DNA of 64,000 nt from Maribacter cobaltidurans (lineage in GTDB: Bacteria > Bacteroidota > Bacteroidia > Flavobacteriales > Flavobacteriaceae), in assembly GCF_002269385.1 (NCBI RefSeq), contig NZ_CP022957.1, positions 1,855,001-1,919,000 on the forward strand. The letters run 5' to 3'. The first letter of the stretch is position 1, and every line of letters starts with the position of its first letter. Positions 53,573 through 63,444 of the stretch are shown one piece after another. The position numbers were made by a program, and so were the translations under genes. The notes under the pieces are model-generated. The model was not told the DNA's origin, did no database searches, and saw only the letters and a program-made list of their open reading frames with translations.

Positions 53573-54853
53573 ATGATTAAAAGAAAATCGGTCTTTTTTC
53601 TGTTGCTTTTTGTTTTTTTACTGGCTTTTTCCGGCTGTAAAAGCAGTTCCGGTGTCATCTATACCGCCAAAATAAACTCCAAGGAGGCCCAAGAAAAGCC
53701 ATATGTGATACTGATTTCCTTAGATGGTTTTAGGTGGGACTATGTGGCGCGTTTCAAACCTCCCTTCTTAACCGACTTTATCAAAAACGGGGTGAATGCG
53801 GAATCCTTAATTCCGTCATTTCCTTCCAAAACCTTTCCAAACCATTATACTATTGCAACCGGCATGTATCCCGATAAACACGGTATCATCGGCAATAGCT
53901 TTTATAGCCATACGAAAGACGAAATCTACCGTATCAACAGACGGGAACTCGTGGAAGATGGTACTTTCTATGGGGGCACACCCCTATGGATACAGGCAGG
54001 GAAGTCCGGAATGGTCACGGCAAGCTACTTTTTTGTGGGCTCTGAGGCCAATGTTTTGGGTTCTTGGCCTACGTATTACAAAAAGTATGACGAGTCAGTC
54101 AAAAATGAGGAAAGAGTATCACAGGCCTTAAAATGGCTTGCTTTACCGGAAAAGAAAAGACCCCATTTAATTACGATGTATTTTTCGGATATAGACGATA
54201 CCGGACATCGTTATGGGCCAAATGCCGATATCGAACTGAAAAGCACCCTAATAAAGTTGGACAAAAACCTGGAATCCCTGTTCCAAGGAGTAAAAGCTAC
54301 GGGGCTTCCTGTTGATATTATTATAGTTTCCGATCATGGAATGGCTGAGGTTCCCAAGGAGCACTACTTGCCCGTAGATACCATAAAAAATGATTCACTC
54401 TACCGACTTGTAGATAATGGCGCCCTCCTTAATATTCATTTGAAAAATAAACAGGATGAGGCGCGGGTTATGGATTCCCTTAGGCAAGAGGAAAACCACT
54501 ATAAGGTCCATAAAACCTCAGAAACCCCTGGTTTTGAGTATGTAGCTATAAATCCAGACTGGGGACAAATACAGATAATCCCGGATTTTGGCTATTATTT
54601 TGCCCCCCAGGACAAAATCGAAACCATCATTTCAAAATCAAAGACTCCGTTCGGGGTTCATGGTTATGACCCAAAACATAAAGAAATGCACGGTATTTTT
54701 TATGCCAATGGACCAAGCTTTAAAAGCAATTACGACATCAACTCCTTTAAAAACATCCACATATACCCGCTCATCTGTGAAATATTAGGTTTGAATGTTC
54801 CAAAAGAAGTGGATGGAGATTTAAAAGTTGTTCGAGAGGTTTTAAAGAAATAG
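53573..54853 (+). CDS. ectonucleotide pyrophosphatase/phosphodiesterase lipoprotein
   Basis: The frame is open from a TTG at 53516, but the ATG at 53573 gives a proper lipoprotein signal (FLLAFSGC, Cys22) and 426 aa. The alkaline-phosphatase-superfamily NPP domain is complete: D51 in ISLDGFRWDY, the nucleophile T87 in PSKTFPNHYTIATG, the metal-binding DIDDTGHRYGP segment and VSDHGM. NPP enzymes cleave phosphodiester or pyrophosphate bonds in nucleotides and lipids. It is anchored outside the cytoplasm and so probably scavenges phosphate or nucleotides. Confidence 0.9.
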   Translation: MIKRKSVFFLLLFVFLLAFSGCKSSSGVIYTAKINSKEAQEKPYVILISLDGFRWDYVARFKPPFLTDFIKNGVNAESLIPSFPSKTFPNHYTIATGMYPDKHGIIGNSFYSHTKDEIYRINRRELVEDGTFYGGTPLWIQAGKSGMVTASYFFVGSEANVLGSWPTYYKKYDESVKNEERVSQALKWLALPEKKRPHLITMYFSDIDDTGHRYGPNADIELKSTLIKLDKNLESLFQGVKATGLPVDIIIVSDHGMAEVPKEHYLPVDTIKNDSLYRLVDNGALLNIHLKNKQDEARVMDSLRQEENHYKVHKTSETPGFEYVAINPDWGQIQIIPDFGYYFAPQDKIETIISKSKTPFGVHGYDPKHKEMHGIFYANGPSFKSNYDINSFKNIHIYPLICEILGLNVPKEVDGDLKVVREVLKK

Positions 54854-54855
54854 CG

Positions 54856-56385
54856 CTAGGTCTTCGCCAATTCGGTTATTGCCTTATTAATACGTTCCAA
54901 ACTTTCTTCCTTACCAATCAAGGCTATAATGTCAAAAATGTGAGGTCCTTTCATATCACCGACCAAAACGAGACGTAACGGGGGCATCACTTTGCCGAAA
55001 GACAATTCTTTTTCGGCAATCCAGGCTTTTACTACCGTTTCCACGTTTTCCGAGGAGAAATCTTTAATAGTATCCAACACGTCCAACAACGCTCTCATAA
55101 TTTGCCCGGTATCATCTTTCCACTGTTTTTTAACCGCCTTTTCATTGTAGTCGGCAGGGGCAACAAAAAAATAATCGCTCAGCTCCCAAAAATCAGAAAC
55201 AAATGTGGCGCGGTCCTTTATAAGGGAAACCACTTGTTCCACGTATTCCATAGATGGTGCTTCAATATTTTTTTCGGATAGAAAACCTAGATAAGATTCG
55301 GCCAATACCGCATCGCTTTTTTGATGCATATATTGCTGATTATACCATTTGGTTTTATCTGGGTCAAATCTAGCTCCAGACTTGTTTACCCTTTCTAAAG
55401 AAAAACTTTCTACCAATTCCACCAAACTGAAAAGTTCCTGTTCCGTTCCTGGGTTCCAGCCCAACAAGGCCAAAAAGTTGACCACAGCTTCTGGAAAATA
55501 TCCTGCTTCGCGGTATCCCACAGACTCGTTCCACGACAATGGAAATACCGGAAATCCTCCCTTTTCTCCATCGCGTTTACTCAACTTTCCTTTTCCAACC
55601 GGTTTCATGATTAAAGGCAGGTGGGCAAATTGGGGGGCTTCCCATCCAAAGGCGTCATACAATTGTTGATGCAAAGCCAATGAGGGCAGCCATTCTTCCC
55701 CACGAATAACATGGGAAATCTCCATCAAGTGGTCATCCACAATATTGGCCAAGTGATAGGTGGGCATGCCATCACTCTTAAAGAGCACCTTGTCGTCCAA
55801 TATATTGGTGTCTATTTCAATATCTCCACGGATAATGTCCTTAAGTTGAAGTTTTTCATCCGGTGGGGTTAAAAACCTTATGACATAATCTTCACCCGAT
55901 TCCAACCGTTTCTTTACTTCTTCCGGCATAAGTGACAACGAATTGTCCAGTTTTAGGCGATTATGCCAATTATAGATAAATGTCTTTCCCTTTGCCTCGT
56001 GGTCTTTTCTATGAAAATCCAATTTTTCGGCAGTATCAAAAGCATAATAGGCCTTGCCCTTTTCAATGAGGTCTTCCGCAAACTTTTTATATAGATGCTT
56101 TCGTTCACTCTGCCTATATGGGCCATGTTTGCCCAAAGTGTTCCCCTTTGAAGTTGGGGAAGCTGGTCCTTCATCAAATGGAATACCGCACCAATGTAAG
56201 GCCTCCACTATATATTGCTCTGCTCCCTCTACAAACCTGTTTTGGTCCGTATCCTCTATGCGCAATATGAAATCCCCGCCATGTTTCTTGGCAAACAAAT
56301 AATTGAAGAGAGCGGTCCGTACACCACCAATATGTAAAGGCCCAGTAGGACTAGGCGCAAATCTTACCCGTACTTTTTGTGTCAT
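54856..56385 (-). CDS. gltX: glutamyl-tRNA synthetase
   Basis: The 509-aa class I synthetase has the HIGH motif in PSPTGPLHIGGVRTALFN (about residues 11-28) and the KMSKS equivalent in GKLSKRDG (about residue 265). The C-terminal helical anticodon-binding domain is present. The start at 56385 lies 4 bases after a TACCTTTG element, so the mRNA is probably nearly leaderless. It converges on the phosphodiesterase gene, with only 2 bases between the stops. Confidence 0.96.
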   Translation of the reverse strand: MTQKVRVRFAPSPTGPLHIGGVRTALFNYLFAKKHGGDFILRIEDTDQNRFVEGAEQYIVEALHWCGIPFDEGPASPTSKGNTLGKHGPYRQSERKHLYKKFAEDLIEKGKAYYAFDTAEKLDFHRKDHEAKGKTFIYNWHNRLKLDNSLSLMPEEVKKRLESGEDYVIRFLTPPDEKLQLKDIIRGDIEIDTNILDDKVLFKSDGMPTYHLANIVDDHLMEISHVIRGEEWLPSLALHQQLYDAFGWEAPQFAHLPLIMKPVGKGKLSKRDGEKGGFPVFPLSWNESVGYREAGYFPEAVVNFLALLGWNPGTEQELFSLVELVESFSLERVNKSGARFDPDKTKWYNQQYMHQKSDAVLAESYLGFLSEKNIEAPSMEYVEQVVSLIKDRATFVSDFWELSDYFFVAPADYNEKAVKKQWKDDTGQIMRALLDVLDTIKDFSSENVETVVKAWIAEKELSFGKVMPPLRLVLVGDMKGPHIFDIIALIGKEESLERINKAITELAKT

Positions 56386-56389
56386 GTCG

Positions 56390-56397
56390 CAAAGGTA
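56390..56397 (-). promoter_or_regulatory. -7 promoter element of gltX
   Basis: TACCTTTG on the minus strand fits TAnnTTTG and is separated from the ATG at 56385 by 4 bases. No -33 TTG at the usual distance was seen. Confidence 0.5.
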
Positions 56398-56569
56398 TAA
56401 AAAGGGATGTTGGAGTAAAAACTCACATTGCCGTTTTAGGTATTAATTTTCATCTGTGGTCTTGGTATTTCCATTCAATAGGTTTAAGTCACAGATTTAG
56501 TGCCTTTTAACAAATATTTCTAAGCTAAAAATTGAAAACCTTATATCTTGGTATAAAAATACATTGCAT

Positions 56570-59500
56570 TTGAAGTTCTGCGACCAAATATTAAACAAAC
56601 TCAACGGCTTTATAAAGTCGTATTATACCCAAAAACTAATTAAAGGGCTTATTCTTTTTATTACACTTGGCCTGCTTTTCTTTCTGGCCGTTCTAGGTAT
56701 AGAGTTTGCGCTTTGGTTAAATTCCACGGGAAGATTGATCTTGTTTTTATCCTTTCTGCTGGTTGAAGGGTTTTTGCTCTATAAATATATTTTCATTCCC
56801 TTATTTTATCTGTTTAAAATCAGAAGGGGAATCTCAGCCAAAGATGCCTCGGTAATGATTGGTAAGCACTTTCCGGAAGTGGGGGATAAGTTATATAATT
56901 TATTGGACCTCGTGGATAATCCTGAAAAATCGGAATTATTATTGGCCAGTATCGAACAGCGTTCGGAACAACTTAAAACCATTCCCTTTAAACGGGCCAT
57001 CAACACCAAAGAACCCCTTAAATATTTAAAATATGCATTGTTCCCCATAGTCATCATTGGGTTGTTATGGGCATCAGGTAATTGGAATTCTTTTTTTGGA
57101 AGCTACACACGTGTGGTCAATTACAACCTTGCCTATGAACCCCCCGCCCCATTCAAATTTGAACTGTTATCCCCTCATCTTCAGGTTATTGAAAGTGAGC
57201 CCTTTACATTTCAAGTGGCAACGGAAGGCGAAATAAGGCCAGAAAACGTTTATTTGCTTTTAGAAGGAAAGGAAATTCTATTACAGGAAGAAAACGGAAT
57301 CTTTCAATATACCCTTTCACCACCAATAAATTCCGCTACTTTTAGCTTTAAAGGAAACGACGTTATATCCAGGGACTTTACCCTTGAAGCTTTAAAGGCA
57401 CCCGCAATATCGGATTTCAATCTTCTCCTGGAATACCCAAAATACATTAATAAAACCCCGGAAATCATTAAAAGTACCGGTAACGCCGTACTTCCTGAAG
57501 GCACAAAGGTTACTTGGGAAATAAAGGGGCAGGATACGGAACAAATAAGGCTAATTGCAAAAGATACTTCGCTGTTTTTTGAAAACCGAGGTGATGATTT
57601 TAAGCTCTCTAAACGAATCTATTCCAACTGGGTGTACCAGTTGGCCACCTCAAACACCAATATTCGGGATTATGAAACCTTGAGCTATTCCTTTCAGGTT
57701 GTGAAGGACGCCTATCCTACCATAAAAGTACAGCAGGTGTTGGATTCTTTGGAGCCCAATGTTTCTTATTATTCTGGAGAAGCAACAGATGACTATGGAC
57801 TTAAAAAAATAGATTTGGTCTATTATGAACAAGGGAAGGAAGAAGAGGAAAAAATCCTTGAACTAAACAGCCCAAATAATAGTTTCCATCAGTTCTACTA
57901 TACTTTTCCATCCGGTCTACAATTAGAGGAAGGAAAAAATTATTCATTTTATTTCCAGGTGACCGATAATGATGCCATACATGGTGGTAAAACGGTAAAA
58001 AGTTCTGTTTTCAATCAGATGATTTTAGATGGTAATCAACTAAGGAACAAAGAGTTAGAATCTCAACAGTCTTTAATTAATAGTATGGATAAGTCCCTTG
58101 AAAAAGCGGTTGACCAAAGAGATGCCTTGAAGGAAATCAATACGTTACAAAAAGAAAAAGACCGATTGGATTTTAATGACAAAAACCAGATTAAGGACTT
58201 TCTTCAAAAGCAGGAGCAGCAGGAAGAAATGATGCAAAAGTTTAGCAAGGAGCTTAAAAATAATTTGCAGAAAGGGGAGAAGGACGACAAGCTAAACCAA
58301 TTACTGCAAGAACGGTTGGAGCGACAAGAGATAGAGGCAAAAAAGAACCAAAAGCTTTTGGAAGAACTCAACAAGATTGCGGATAAAATCAATAAGGAAG
58401 AATTAACCCAGCGTTTGGAGGAGTTGGGCAAAAAGCAACAAAACTCAGAGAGAAATCTGGAGCAACTTGTTGAACTTACAAAAAGATATTATGTCACGGA
58501 AAAAGCGGCACAATTGGCCAATGACTTGGAAAAGTTGTCGGAAAGACAAGATGAGTTGTCAAATCAAGAAATAAAAAAAGATTATACAGAAAAAGAGCAG
58601 CAAGAGCTGAATAAGGCATTTGAAAACATTGCGAAGGAACTGGAGGAATTACAAAAAGATAATGGCCAGTTGAAAAAGCCGGTAGAATTAAATATAGACA
58701 AAGAAAAAGAAGCGGGGGTAAAAGATAATCAGAATACTGCTCTTGAGGAAGTCAAAAAGCATCAAGGCAACCAACAAAGTTTAGATACGGACGCCAAGGA
58801 GCAAAATGCCAATAAGGCCAAACAAAATCAAAAGTCAGCTGCTGAAAAAATGAAGGAAATGAGTCAAGAGCTCGGTAAATCTGCCATGAGCGGTGGCGGT
58901 GGAGAATCCTCGGTGGCCGAAGATGCGGAAATGCTGCGACAAATTTTGGACAACCTCATTATATTTTCCTTTAAGCAGGAAGGTCTATATGATAAGCTTA
59001 GCGTTCAAGACCGGGAGGATATCTCCCATTATTCGGAAACGGTTAGACATCAGAAAGAATTACGCAGTCTTTTCGAACATGTTGACGATAGCTTGTTTGC
59101 TCTTTCCCTTCGGCAAGCAGAACTTTCAGAATTTGTAAACGAGCAAATTACAGAGGTGTATTATAACATAGATAAGTCTTTGGAAAGCGTTGCGGAAGGT
59201 CAAATATACCAAGGAGTATCCTATCAAAAATATGTGTTGACTGCTTCAAATAGTCTTGCGGATTTTCTTGCCCACGTTTTAGAAAATATGCAGCAAAGCA
59301 TGCAAATGGGTCAGGGCAGTGGCCAGAGCCAAAATGGATTTCAACTACCGGACATCATAAAACAACAACAGTCCCTAGGTGAAAAAATGGGTCAACAAGG
59401 AAGCCAAGGACAATCCAGTTCTAAAGGTAATCAACAACAGGGAGAAAATGGAAAAGAAGGAAATAAGGGCCAGGGTGAAGGCAACAAAGGAGGAAAAGGT

Positions 59501-60052
59501 TCGCAAGGACAACAAGGTAATCAAGGAAGTGAGGGTGCTCAAGGCGAGCATTCTGTAGAAGGAGAAAATGATTCCCAAGGACAATCCAACGGAAATGGAA
59601 ATTCGGGTCAGGGTAGTGGTGGAATGACAGAATCCGAACTCCAGGAGATATATGAAATCTATCAAGAACAACAGCGTATTAAGCAAGAGTTGGAACAGCA
59701 ATTGGAAAATATGATTAATGAAGGAGATAGAAAATTAGGAGAAAAACTCATTAGGCAGATGGAAGATTTTCAAAATGATCTTCTTGAAAACGGAATAACA
59801 CAACACACTATAAGCAAAGCCAACACGGTGCAATATGAATTACTCAAGTTGGAAAACGCAGCTTTAAAGCAAGGAAAAAAATCAGAACGTGAAAGTAATA
59901 GCAATAAAAAAGACTTCACAAATCCTATAACCACCAAACCCTCATTACTAGATAATTATCGGAACGAGGTAGAAATTTTAAATAGACAAGCCTTACCTTT
60001 GCGCCAAAATTTTCAAAACAAGGTTAAAGAGTACTTTAAGGACAATGATTGA
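56570..60052 (+). CDS. DUF4175 family large membrane protein
   Basis: No ATG is available; in-frame TTG codons at 56564 and 56570 are the candidates, and 56570 gives the family-like start MKFCDQILNKLNGF (1160 aa). Three transmembrane helices lie in the first 180 residues (about 25-45, 55-75, 157-175). A beta-rich region follows (about 190-480), then a long Lys/Glu/Gln-rich coiled coil (about 500-780). A helical part then leads into a Gly/Gln/Asn-rich low-complexity linker (about 915-1022) and a final coiled segment. DUF4175 proteins are conserved in Bacteroidetes with unknown role. The stop overlaps the ybeY start by 8 bases. Confidence 0.85.
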   Translation: MKFCDQILNKLNGFIKSYYTQKLIKGLILFITLGLLFFLAVLGIEFALWLNSTGRLILFLSFLLVEGFLLYKYIFIPLFYLFKIRRGISAKDASVMIGKHFPEVGDKLYNLLDLVDNPEKSELLLASIEQRSEQLKTIPFKRAINTKEPLKYLKYALFPIVIIGLLWASGNWNSFFGSYTRVVNYNLAYEPPAPFKFELLSPHLQVIESEPFTFQVATEGEIRPENVYLLLEGKEILLQEENGIFQYTLSPPINSATFSFKGNDVISRDFTLEALKAPAISDFNLLLEYPKYINKTPEIIKSTGNAVLPEGTKVTWEIKGQDTEQIRLIAKDTSLFFENRGDDFKLSKRIYSNWVYQLATSNTNIRDYETLSYSFQVVKDAYPTIKVQQVLDSLEPNVSYYSGEATDDYGLKKIDLVYYEQGKEEEEKILELNSPNNSFHQFYYTFPSGLQLEEGKNYSFYFQVTDNDAIHGGKTVKSSVFNQMILDGNQLRNKELESQQSLINSMDKSLEKAVDQRDALKEINTLQKEKDRLDFNDKNQIKDFLQKQEQQEEMMQKFSKELKNNLQKGEKDDKLNQLLQERLERQEIEAKKNQKLLEELNKIADKINKEELTQRLEELGKKQQNSERNLEQLVELTKRYYVTEKAAQLANDLEKLSERQDELSNQEIKKDYTEKEQQELNKAFENIAKELEELQKDNGQLKKPVELNIDKEKEAGVKDNQNTALEEVKKHQGNQQSLDTDAKEQNANKAKQNQKSAAEKMKEMSQELGKSAMSGGGGESSVAEDAEMLRQILDNLIIFSFKQEGLYDKLSVQDREDISHYSETVRHQKELRSLFEHVDDSLFALSLRQAELSEFVNEQITEVYYNIDKSLESVAEGQIYQGVSYQKYVLTASNSLADFLAHVLENMQQSMQMGQGSGQSQNGFQLPDIIKQQQSLGEKMGQQGSQGQSSSKGNQQQGENGKEGNKGQGEGNKGGKGSQGQQGNQGSEGAQGEHSVEGENDSQGQSNGNGNSGQGSGGMTESELQEIYEIYQEQQRIKQELEQQLENMINEGDRKLGEKLIRQMEDFQNDLLENGITQHTISKANTVQYELLKLENAALKQGKKSERESNSNKKDFTNPITTKPSLLDNYRNEVEILNRQALPLRQNFQNKVKEYFKDND

Positions 60053-60464
60053 ATTTAATTTTGAGACGGATTTTAAGCTTTCAAACCCTGAAAAATATAT
60101 AGACTGGATTCAATCAATTTGCAAATCCGAGGGATATCAAGCCGGCGAACTTAACTATATTTTTTGCGACGACAATTATTTGTTGAATTTAAACCAACAA
60201 TATTTAGACCACAACACGCTTACCGATATTATAACTTTTGATTATACGGCAGGTAAAATTATTTCCGGAGATATTTATATTTCCGTGGATCGTGTTCGCG
60301 AGAATGGAGACCTATATCATGTTCCCTTCGAAAACGAGCTGCTCAGGGTAATGTCCCATGGTATCCTTCATTTGGCCGGTTACAAAGACAAAAAGGAAGA
60401 ACACATTAAAGAAATGCGTTCAAAAGAAGAAGAAAAAATTAAAATGTTCCACGTGGAACACTAG
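60045..60464 (+). CDS. ybeY: rRNA maturation endonuclease YbeY
   Basis: The 139-aa metalloprotein is required for 16S rRNA 3-prime maturation and ribosome quality control. The metal-binding [11 protein letters not shown] segment holds H105 and H109; the third ligand position has D115 in place of His, as I recall from other Bacteroidetes homologues. The last residues MFHVEH are encoded by a perfect parS-type palindrome (60445-60460), so the C-terminus appears to be shaped by a DNA-binding site. It is followed 5 bases later by mnmG. Confidence 0.92.
   Translation: MIEFNFETDFKLSNPEKYIDWIQSICKSEGYQAGELNYIFCDDNYLLNLNQQYLDHNTLTDIITFDYTAGKIISGDIYISVDRVRENGDLYHVPFENELLRVMSHGILHLAGYKDKKEEHIKEMRSKEEEKIKMFHVEH
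60445..60460. other. parS-type ParB-binding palindrome, site 1
   Basis: TGTTCCACGTGGAACA is a perfect 16-base palindrome matching the conserved bacterial parS pattern TGTTnCACGTGnAACA. It spans the last five sense codons of ybeY (MFHVEH) and the second base of the last codon, next to mnmG. Confidence 0.75.
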
Positions 60465-60469
60465 ATGCT

Positions 60470-62338
60470 ATGTTTGACGAAATTTATGATGTTATTGTAG
60501 TGGGTGGAGGACATGCCGGTGCCGAAGCAACGGCCGCAGCCGCCAACATGGGTTCAAAAACTCTTTTAGTTACCATGAATCTGCAAACTATAGGACAAAT
60601 GTCCTGCAACCCCGCTATGGGCGGAATAGCCAAAGGACAAATTGTGAGGGAAATAGATGCCTTGGGTGGTTACAGCGGTATTATTACCGATAAATCGGCC
60701 ATTCAATTCAAAATGCTCAATAAATCGAAAGGTCCTGCTATGTGGAGTCCTCGGGCTCAAAGTGATAGAATGCGCTTTGCTGAGGAATGGAGGCTCGCTT
60801 TGGAAAGAACTCCCAATGTTGACTTTTATCAGGAAATGGTTAACGGTCTTTTGATAGAGGATAATAAAGTGGTAGGTGTAAAAACCTCTTTAGGTATCGA
60901 AATAAAAGCAAAATCAGTAGTCCTAACAAATGGTACCTTTTTAAATGGATTAATTCATATAGGCGAAAAACAATTTGGTGGTGGCAGGGCAGGAGAAAAA
61001 GCCGCTACCGGTATTACAGAACAACTTGTTCAATTAGGATTTGAAAGCGGAAGAATGAAAACCGGTACACCTCCGCGTGTAGACGGAAGATCATTGGATT
61101 ATTCGAAAATGATTGTACAGCCGGGTGACGAAAACCCTGAAAAATTCTCCTATTTGAATACACCAATTTTAACAAAACAGCGTGACTGCCACATGACCCA
61201 CACCAGCGCCTTGGTTCATGATTTGCTTAGAGAGGGTTTCGATAGATCACCAATGTTTAACGGTAGAATAAAAAGTATTGGCCCGAGATATTGCCCATCT
61301 ATTGAGGATAAAATAAATCGGTTTGCAGATAAAGACTCCCATCAGATGTTCATTGAGCCAGAAGGTTGGGATACCGTAGAAGTATATGTCAACGGATTTT
61401 CAACCTCCTTGCCAGAAGATGTACAGTTCAAAGCTCTACGTTCTGTAAAAGGTTTTGAAAAAGTAAAATTCTTTAGGCCAGGATATGCCATTGAATACGA
61501 TTACTTTCCACCAACCCAATTAAAACATACTCTGGAAACAAAAATCGTAGATAATCTCTATTTTGCCGGACAAATCAACGGAACTACCGGATACGAAGAA
61601 GCAGCTTCACAAGGTTTAATGGCGGGAATAAATGCACACTTAAAAATTAATGAGAAAGACCCCTTTATACTAAAAAGAGATGAAGCTTATATAGGAGTTC
61701 TAATCGATGACCTTATTACAAAGGGAACCGAAGAGCCCTATAGAATGTTTACGTCCAGAGCAGAATATAGAACCTTGTTAAGACAAGACAACGCGGACTT
61801 AAGATTAACCCCAAAAGGTTACAAATTAGGTCTGGCAAAAGAGAATAGAATGAAAAGAATGGAGGAGAAAATGCAAAAATCAGAAGCGTTTATAGAATTC
61901 TTTAAACAAACTAGTGTACTACCAGAAGATATGAATCCGATATTGGATACTATAAAATCATCGCCTATTCGCCAATCTGATAAAATGTTCAAACTATTTT
62001 CAAGACCCAAAGTCACTATGAATCACATGATGACATTAAATCCAGTTCTTGAATATGTCGAAGAAAACCAATTAGACCAAGAAGTGTTAGAACAAGCAGA
62101 AGTTCAAGTAAAATACTCAGGTTACATTGAAAAAGAAAAACTAAATGCGGACAAACTTAATAGACTCGAAGCTGTAAGGATTCCAGATGGTTTTGACTAT
62201 AAAATATTAAAATCCTTGTCCTTTGAAGCAAGGGAAAAATTAAGTGCAATACAACCTGTTACCATTTCCCAAGCCTCAAGAATTAGTGGTGTAACTCCAA
62301 GTGATATTAGTGTATTACTTGTACATCTTGGTCGATAA
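60470..62338 (+). CDS. mnmG: tRNA uridine-5-carboxymethylaminomethyl modification enzyme
   Basis: This 622-aa FAD-dependent GidA/MnmG protein has the N-terminal dinucleotide fold [19 protein letters not shown], the [13 protein letters not shown] segment and the [10 protein letters not shown] motif. The C-terminal helical domain ends [13 protein letters not shown]. Together with MnmE it modifies U34 of tRNAs reading NNA/NNG codons. Full length and all motifs are intact. In many bacteria gidA lies near the replication origin, in agreement with the parS sites on both sides. Confidence 0.97.
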   Translation: MFDEIYDVIVVGGGHAGAEATAAAANMGSKTLLVTMNLQTIGQMSCNPAMGGIAKGQIVREIDALGGYSGIITDKSAIQFKMLNKSKGPAMWSPRAQSDRMRFAEEWRLALERTPNVDFYQEMVNGLLIEDNKVVGVKTSLGIEIKAKSVVLTNGTFLNGLIHIGEKQFGGGRAGEKAATGITEQLVQLGFESGRMKTGTPPRVDGRSLDYSKMIVQPGDENPEKFSYLNTPILTKQRDCHMTHTSALVHDLLREGFDRSPMFNGRIKSIGPRYCPSIEDKINRFADKDSHQMFIEPEGWDTVEVYVNGFSTSLPEDVQFKALRSVKGFEKVKFFRPGYAIEYDYFPPTQLKHTLETKIVDNLYFAGQINGTTGYEEAASQGLMAGINAHLKINEKDPFILKRDEAYIGVLIDDLITKGTEEPYRMFTSRAEYRTLLRQDNADLRLTPKGYKLGLAKENRMKRMEEKMQKSEAFIEFFKQTSVLPEDMNPILDTIKSSPIRQSDKMFKLFSRPKVTMNHMMTLNPVLEYVEENQLDQEVLEQAEVQVKYSGYIEKEKLNADKLNRLEAVRIPDGFDYKILKSLSFEAREKLSAIQPVTISQASRISGVTPSDISVLLVHLGR

Positions 62339-62344
62339 AATAAT

Positions 62345-62360
62345 TGTTCCACGTGGAACG
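62345..62360. other. parS-type ParB-binding palindrome, site 2
   Basis: TGTTCCACGTGGAACG matches site 1 at 15 of 16 positions. It lies 6 bases after the mnmG stop, exactly 1900 bases from site 1. Confidence 0.7.
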
Positions 62361-62383
62361 ATCTGTGGAAAATACAACCAACC

Positions 62384-63214
62384 ATGAAATTGTACCTGAA
62401 AACAAAAGATTATTTTAATACCCACGAATCTTTTGATTTAATATACAATCCCGAATTGGATATGCTAATCACTGATCCACAACCAAAGGATTTAGATAAA
62501 TATTATTCGAGCGATTACTATATATCCCATAACGATCAGCGTAAATCTATAATAGATAAAATTTATAAATACGTTAAAGATTATAGTTTAAGTAAGAAAT
62601 TAAGGTTAATAGATTCGTTGAACACAACTCAAAAAAAACTATTAGATATTGGAGCCGGTACAGGAGATTTCGTTAAAACAATAAATCAAAACTCTTGGAA
62701 AGCTGAAGGTATTGAACCAAATATCAATGCCAGGAATCAAGCAAAAAAGAAAAACATTACGCTTCATAAAGATTTTGATACCATAACATATGATGCCTAT
62801 GACGTTATTACTTTATGGCATGTGTTAGAACATCTACCTGATTTAGAAAACCAACTTATTAAAATTACTTCACTACTTAAAAAAAACAGTTTCATAATAG
62901 TAGCTGTCCCTAACTTCAAATCCTATGACGCTCAACATTACCAAAAATTTTGGGCGGCTTATGACACTCCAAGACATCTATGGCACTTCTCACGCAACTC
63001 AATACCCGCTTTATTACGTAAACATAACATGGAACTCATTGAAACCAAACCTATGTACTTTGATTCCTTTTATGTATCCCTACTATCAGAAAAATACAAA
63101 TCAGGTAAAAACAATTACTTAAAAGGTTTTATGTTAGGATTGATATCTAACATTAAGGCACTATACACAAAAGAATACTCCTCACTAATTTATATATTAA
63201 AAAAGACCCAATAA
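62384..63214 (+). CDS. class I SAM-dependent methyltransferase
   Basis: The 276-aa protein has the SAM-binding motif I LLDIGAGTGDFVKTI (about residue 85) and the motif IV region YDVITLWHVLEHLPDL (about residue 143). The N-terminal segment (ELDMLITDPQPKDLDKYYSSD) and C-terminal segment resemble the Methyltransf_11/23 type proteins often seen in Bacteroidetes near mnmG. It has no signal peptide. The substrate is unknown. It starts 45 bases after the mnmG stop and is probably co-transcribed. Confidence 0.85.
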   Translation: MKLYLKTKDYFNTHESFDLIYNPELDMLITDPQPKDLDKYYSSDYYISHNDQRKSIIDKIYKYVKDYSLSKKLRLIDSLNTTQKKLLDIGAGTGDFVKTINQNSWKAEGIEPNINARNQAKKKNITLHKDFDTITYDAYDVITLWHVLEHLPDLENQLIKITSLLKKNSFIIVAVPNFKSYDAQHYQKFWAAYDTPRHLWHFSRNSIPALLRKHNMELIETKPMYFDSFYVSLLSEKYKSGKNNYLKGFMLGLISNIKALYTKEYSSLIYILKKTQ

Positions 63215-63444
63215 TCAATATAAAGCTAATTAAGACATAATAATTAATCTAGATAGGAGATACCTTTCCTTATCCTAGAAAGTCTCTTAAAAATTAAATA
63301 AAAGTCTTTTTTATAATAGTTAAAGTCTATTTAAATTTTAAAAACCATAAACTAAATACATAGTTAATATAAAATTAAGGGAAAGCTGATATTTGTCCTT
63401 TTTATAAAAAGCTTTGCTACTTTTGCAAACTAAAATAAACATAG
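63215..63444. other. AT-rich intergenic region with spaced AAAGTCT repeats
   Basis: No gene is seen. The heptamer AAAGTCT occurs three times at 63279, 63301 and 63322, with spacings of 22 and 21 bases, about two helical turns. A TACTTTTG promoter for the OmpH-like gene follows at 63418. Confidence 0.45.
63418..63425 (+). promoter_or_regulatory. -7 promoter element of the OmpH-like gene
   Basis: TACTTTTG is an exact TAnnTTTG match ending 19 bases before the ATG at 63445. A TTTG 22 bases upstream (63392-63395) could be the -33 element. Confidence 0.55.
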
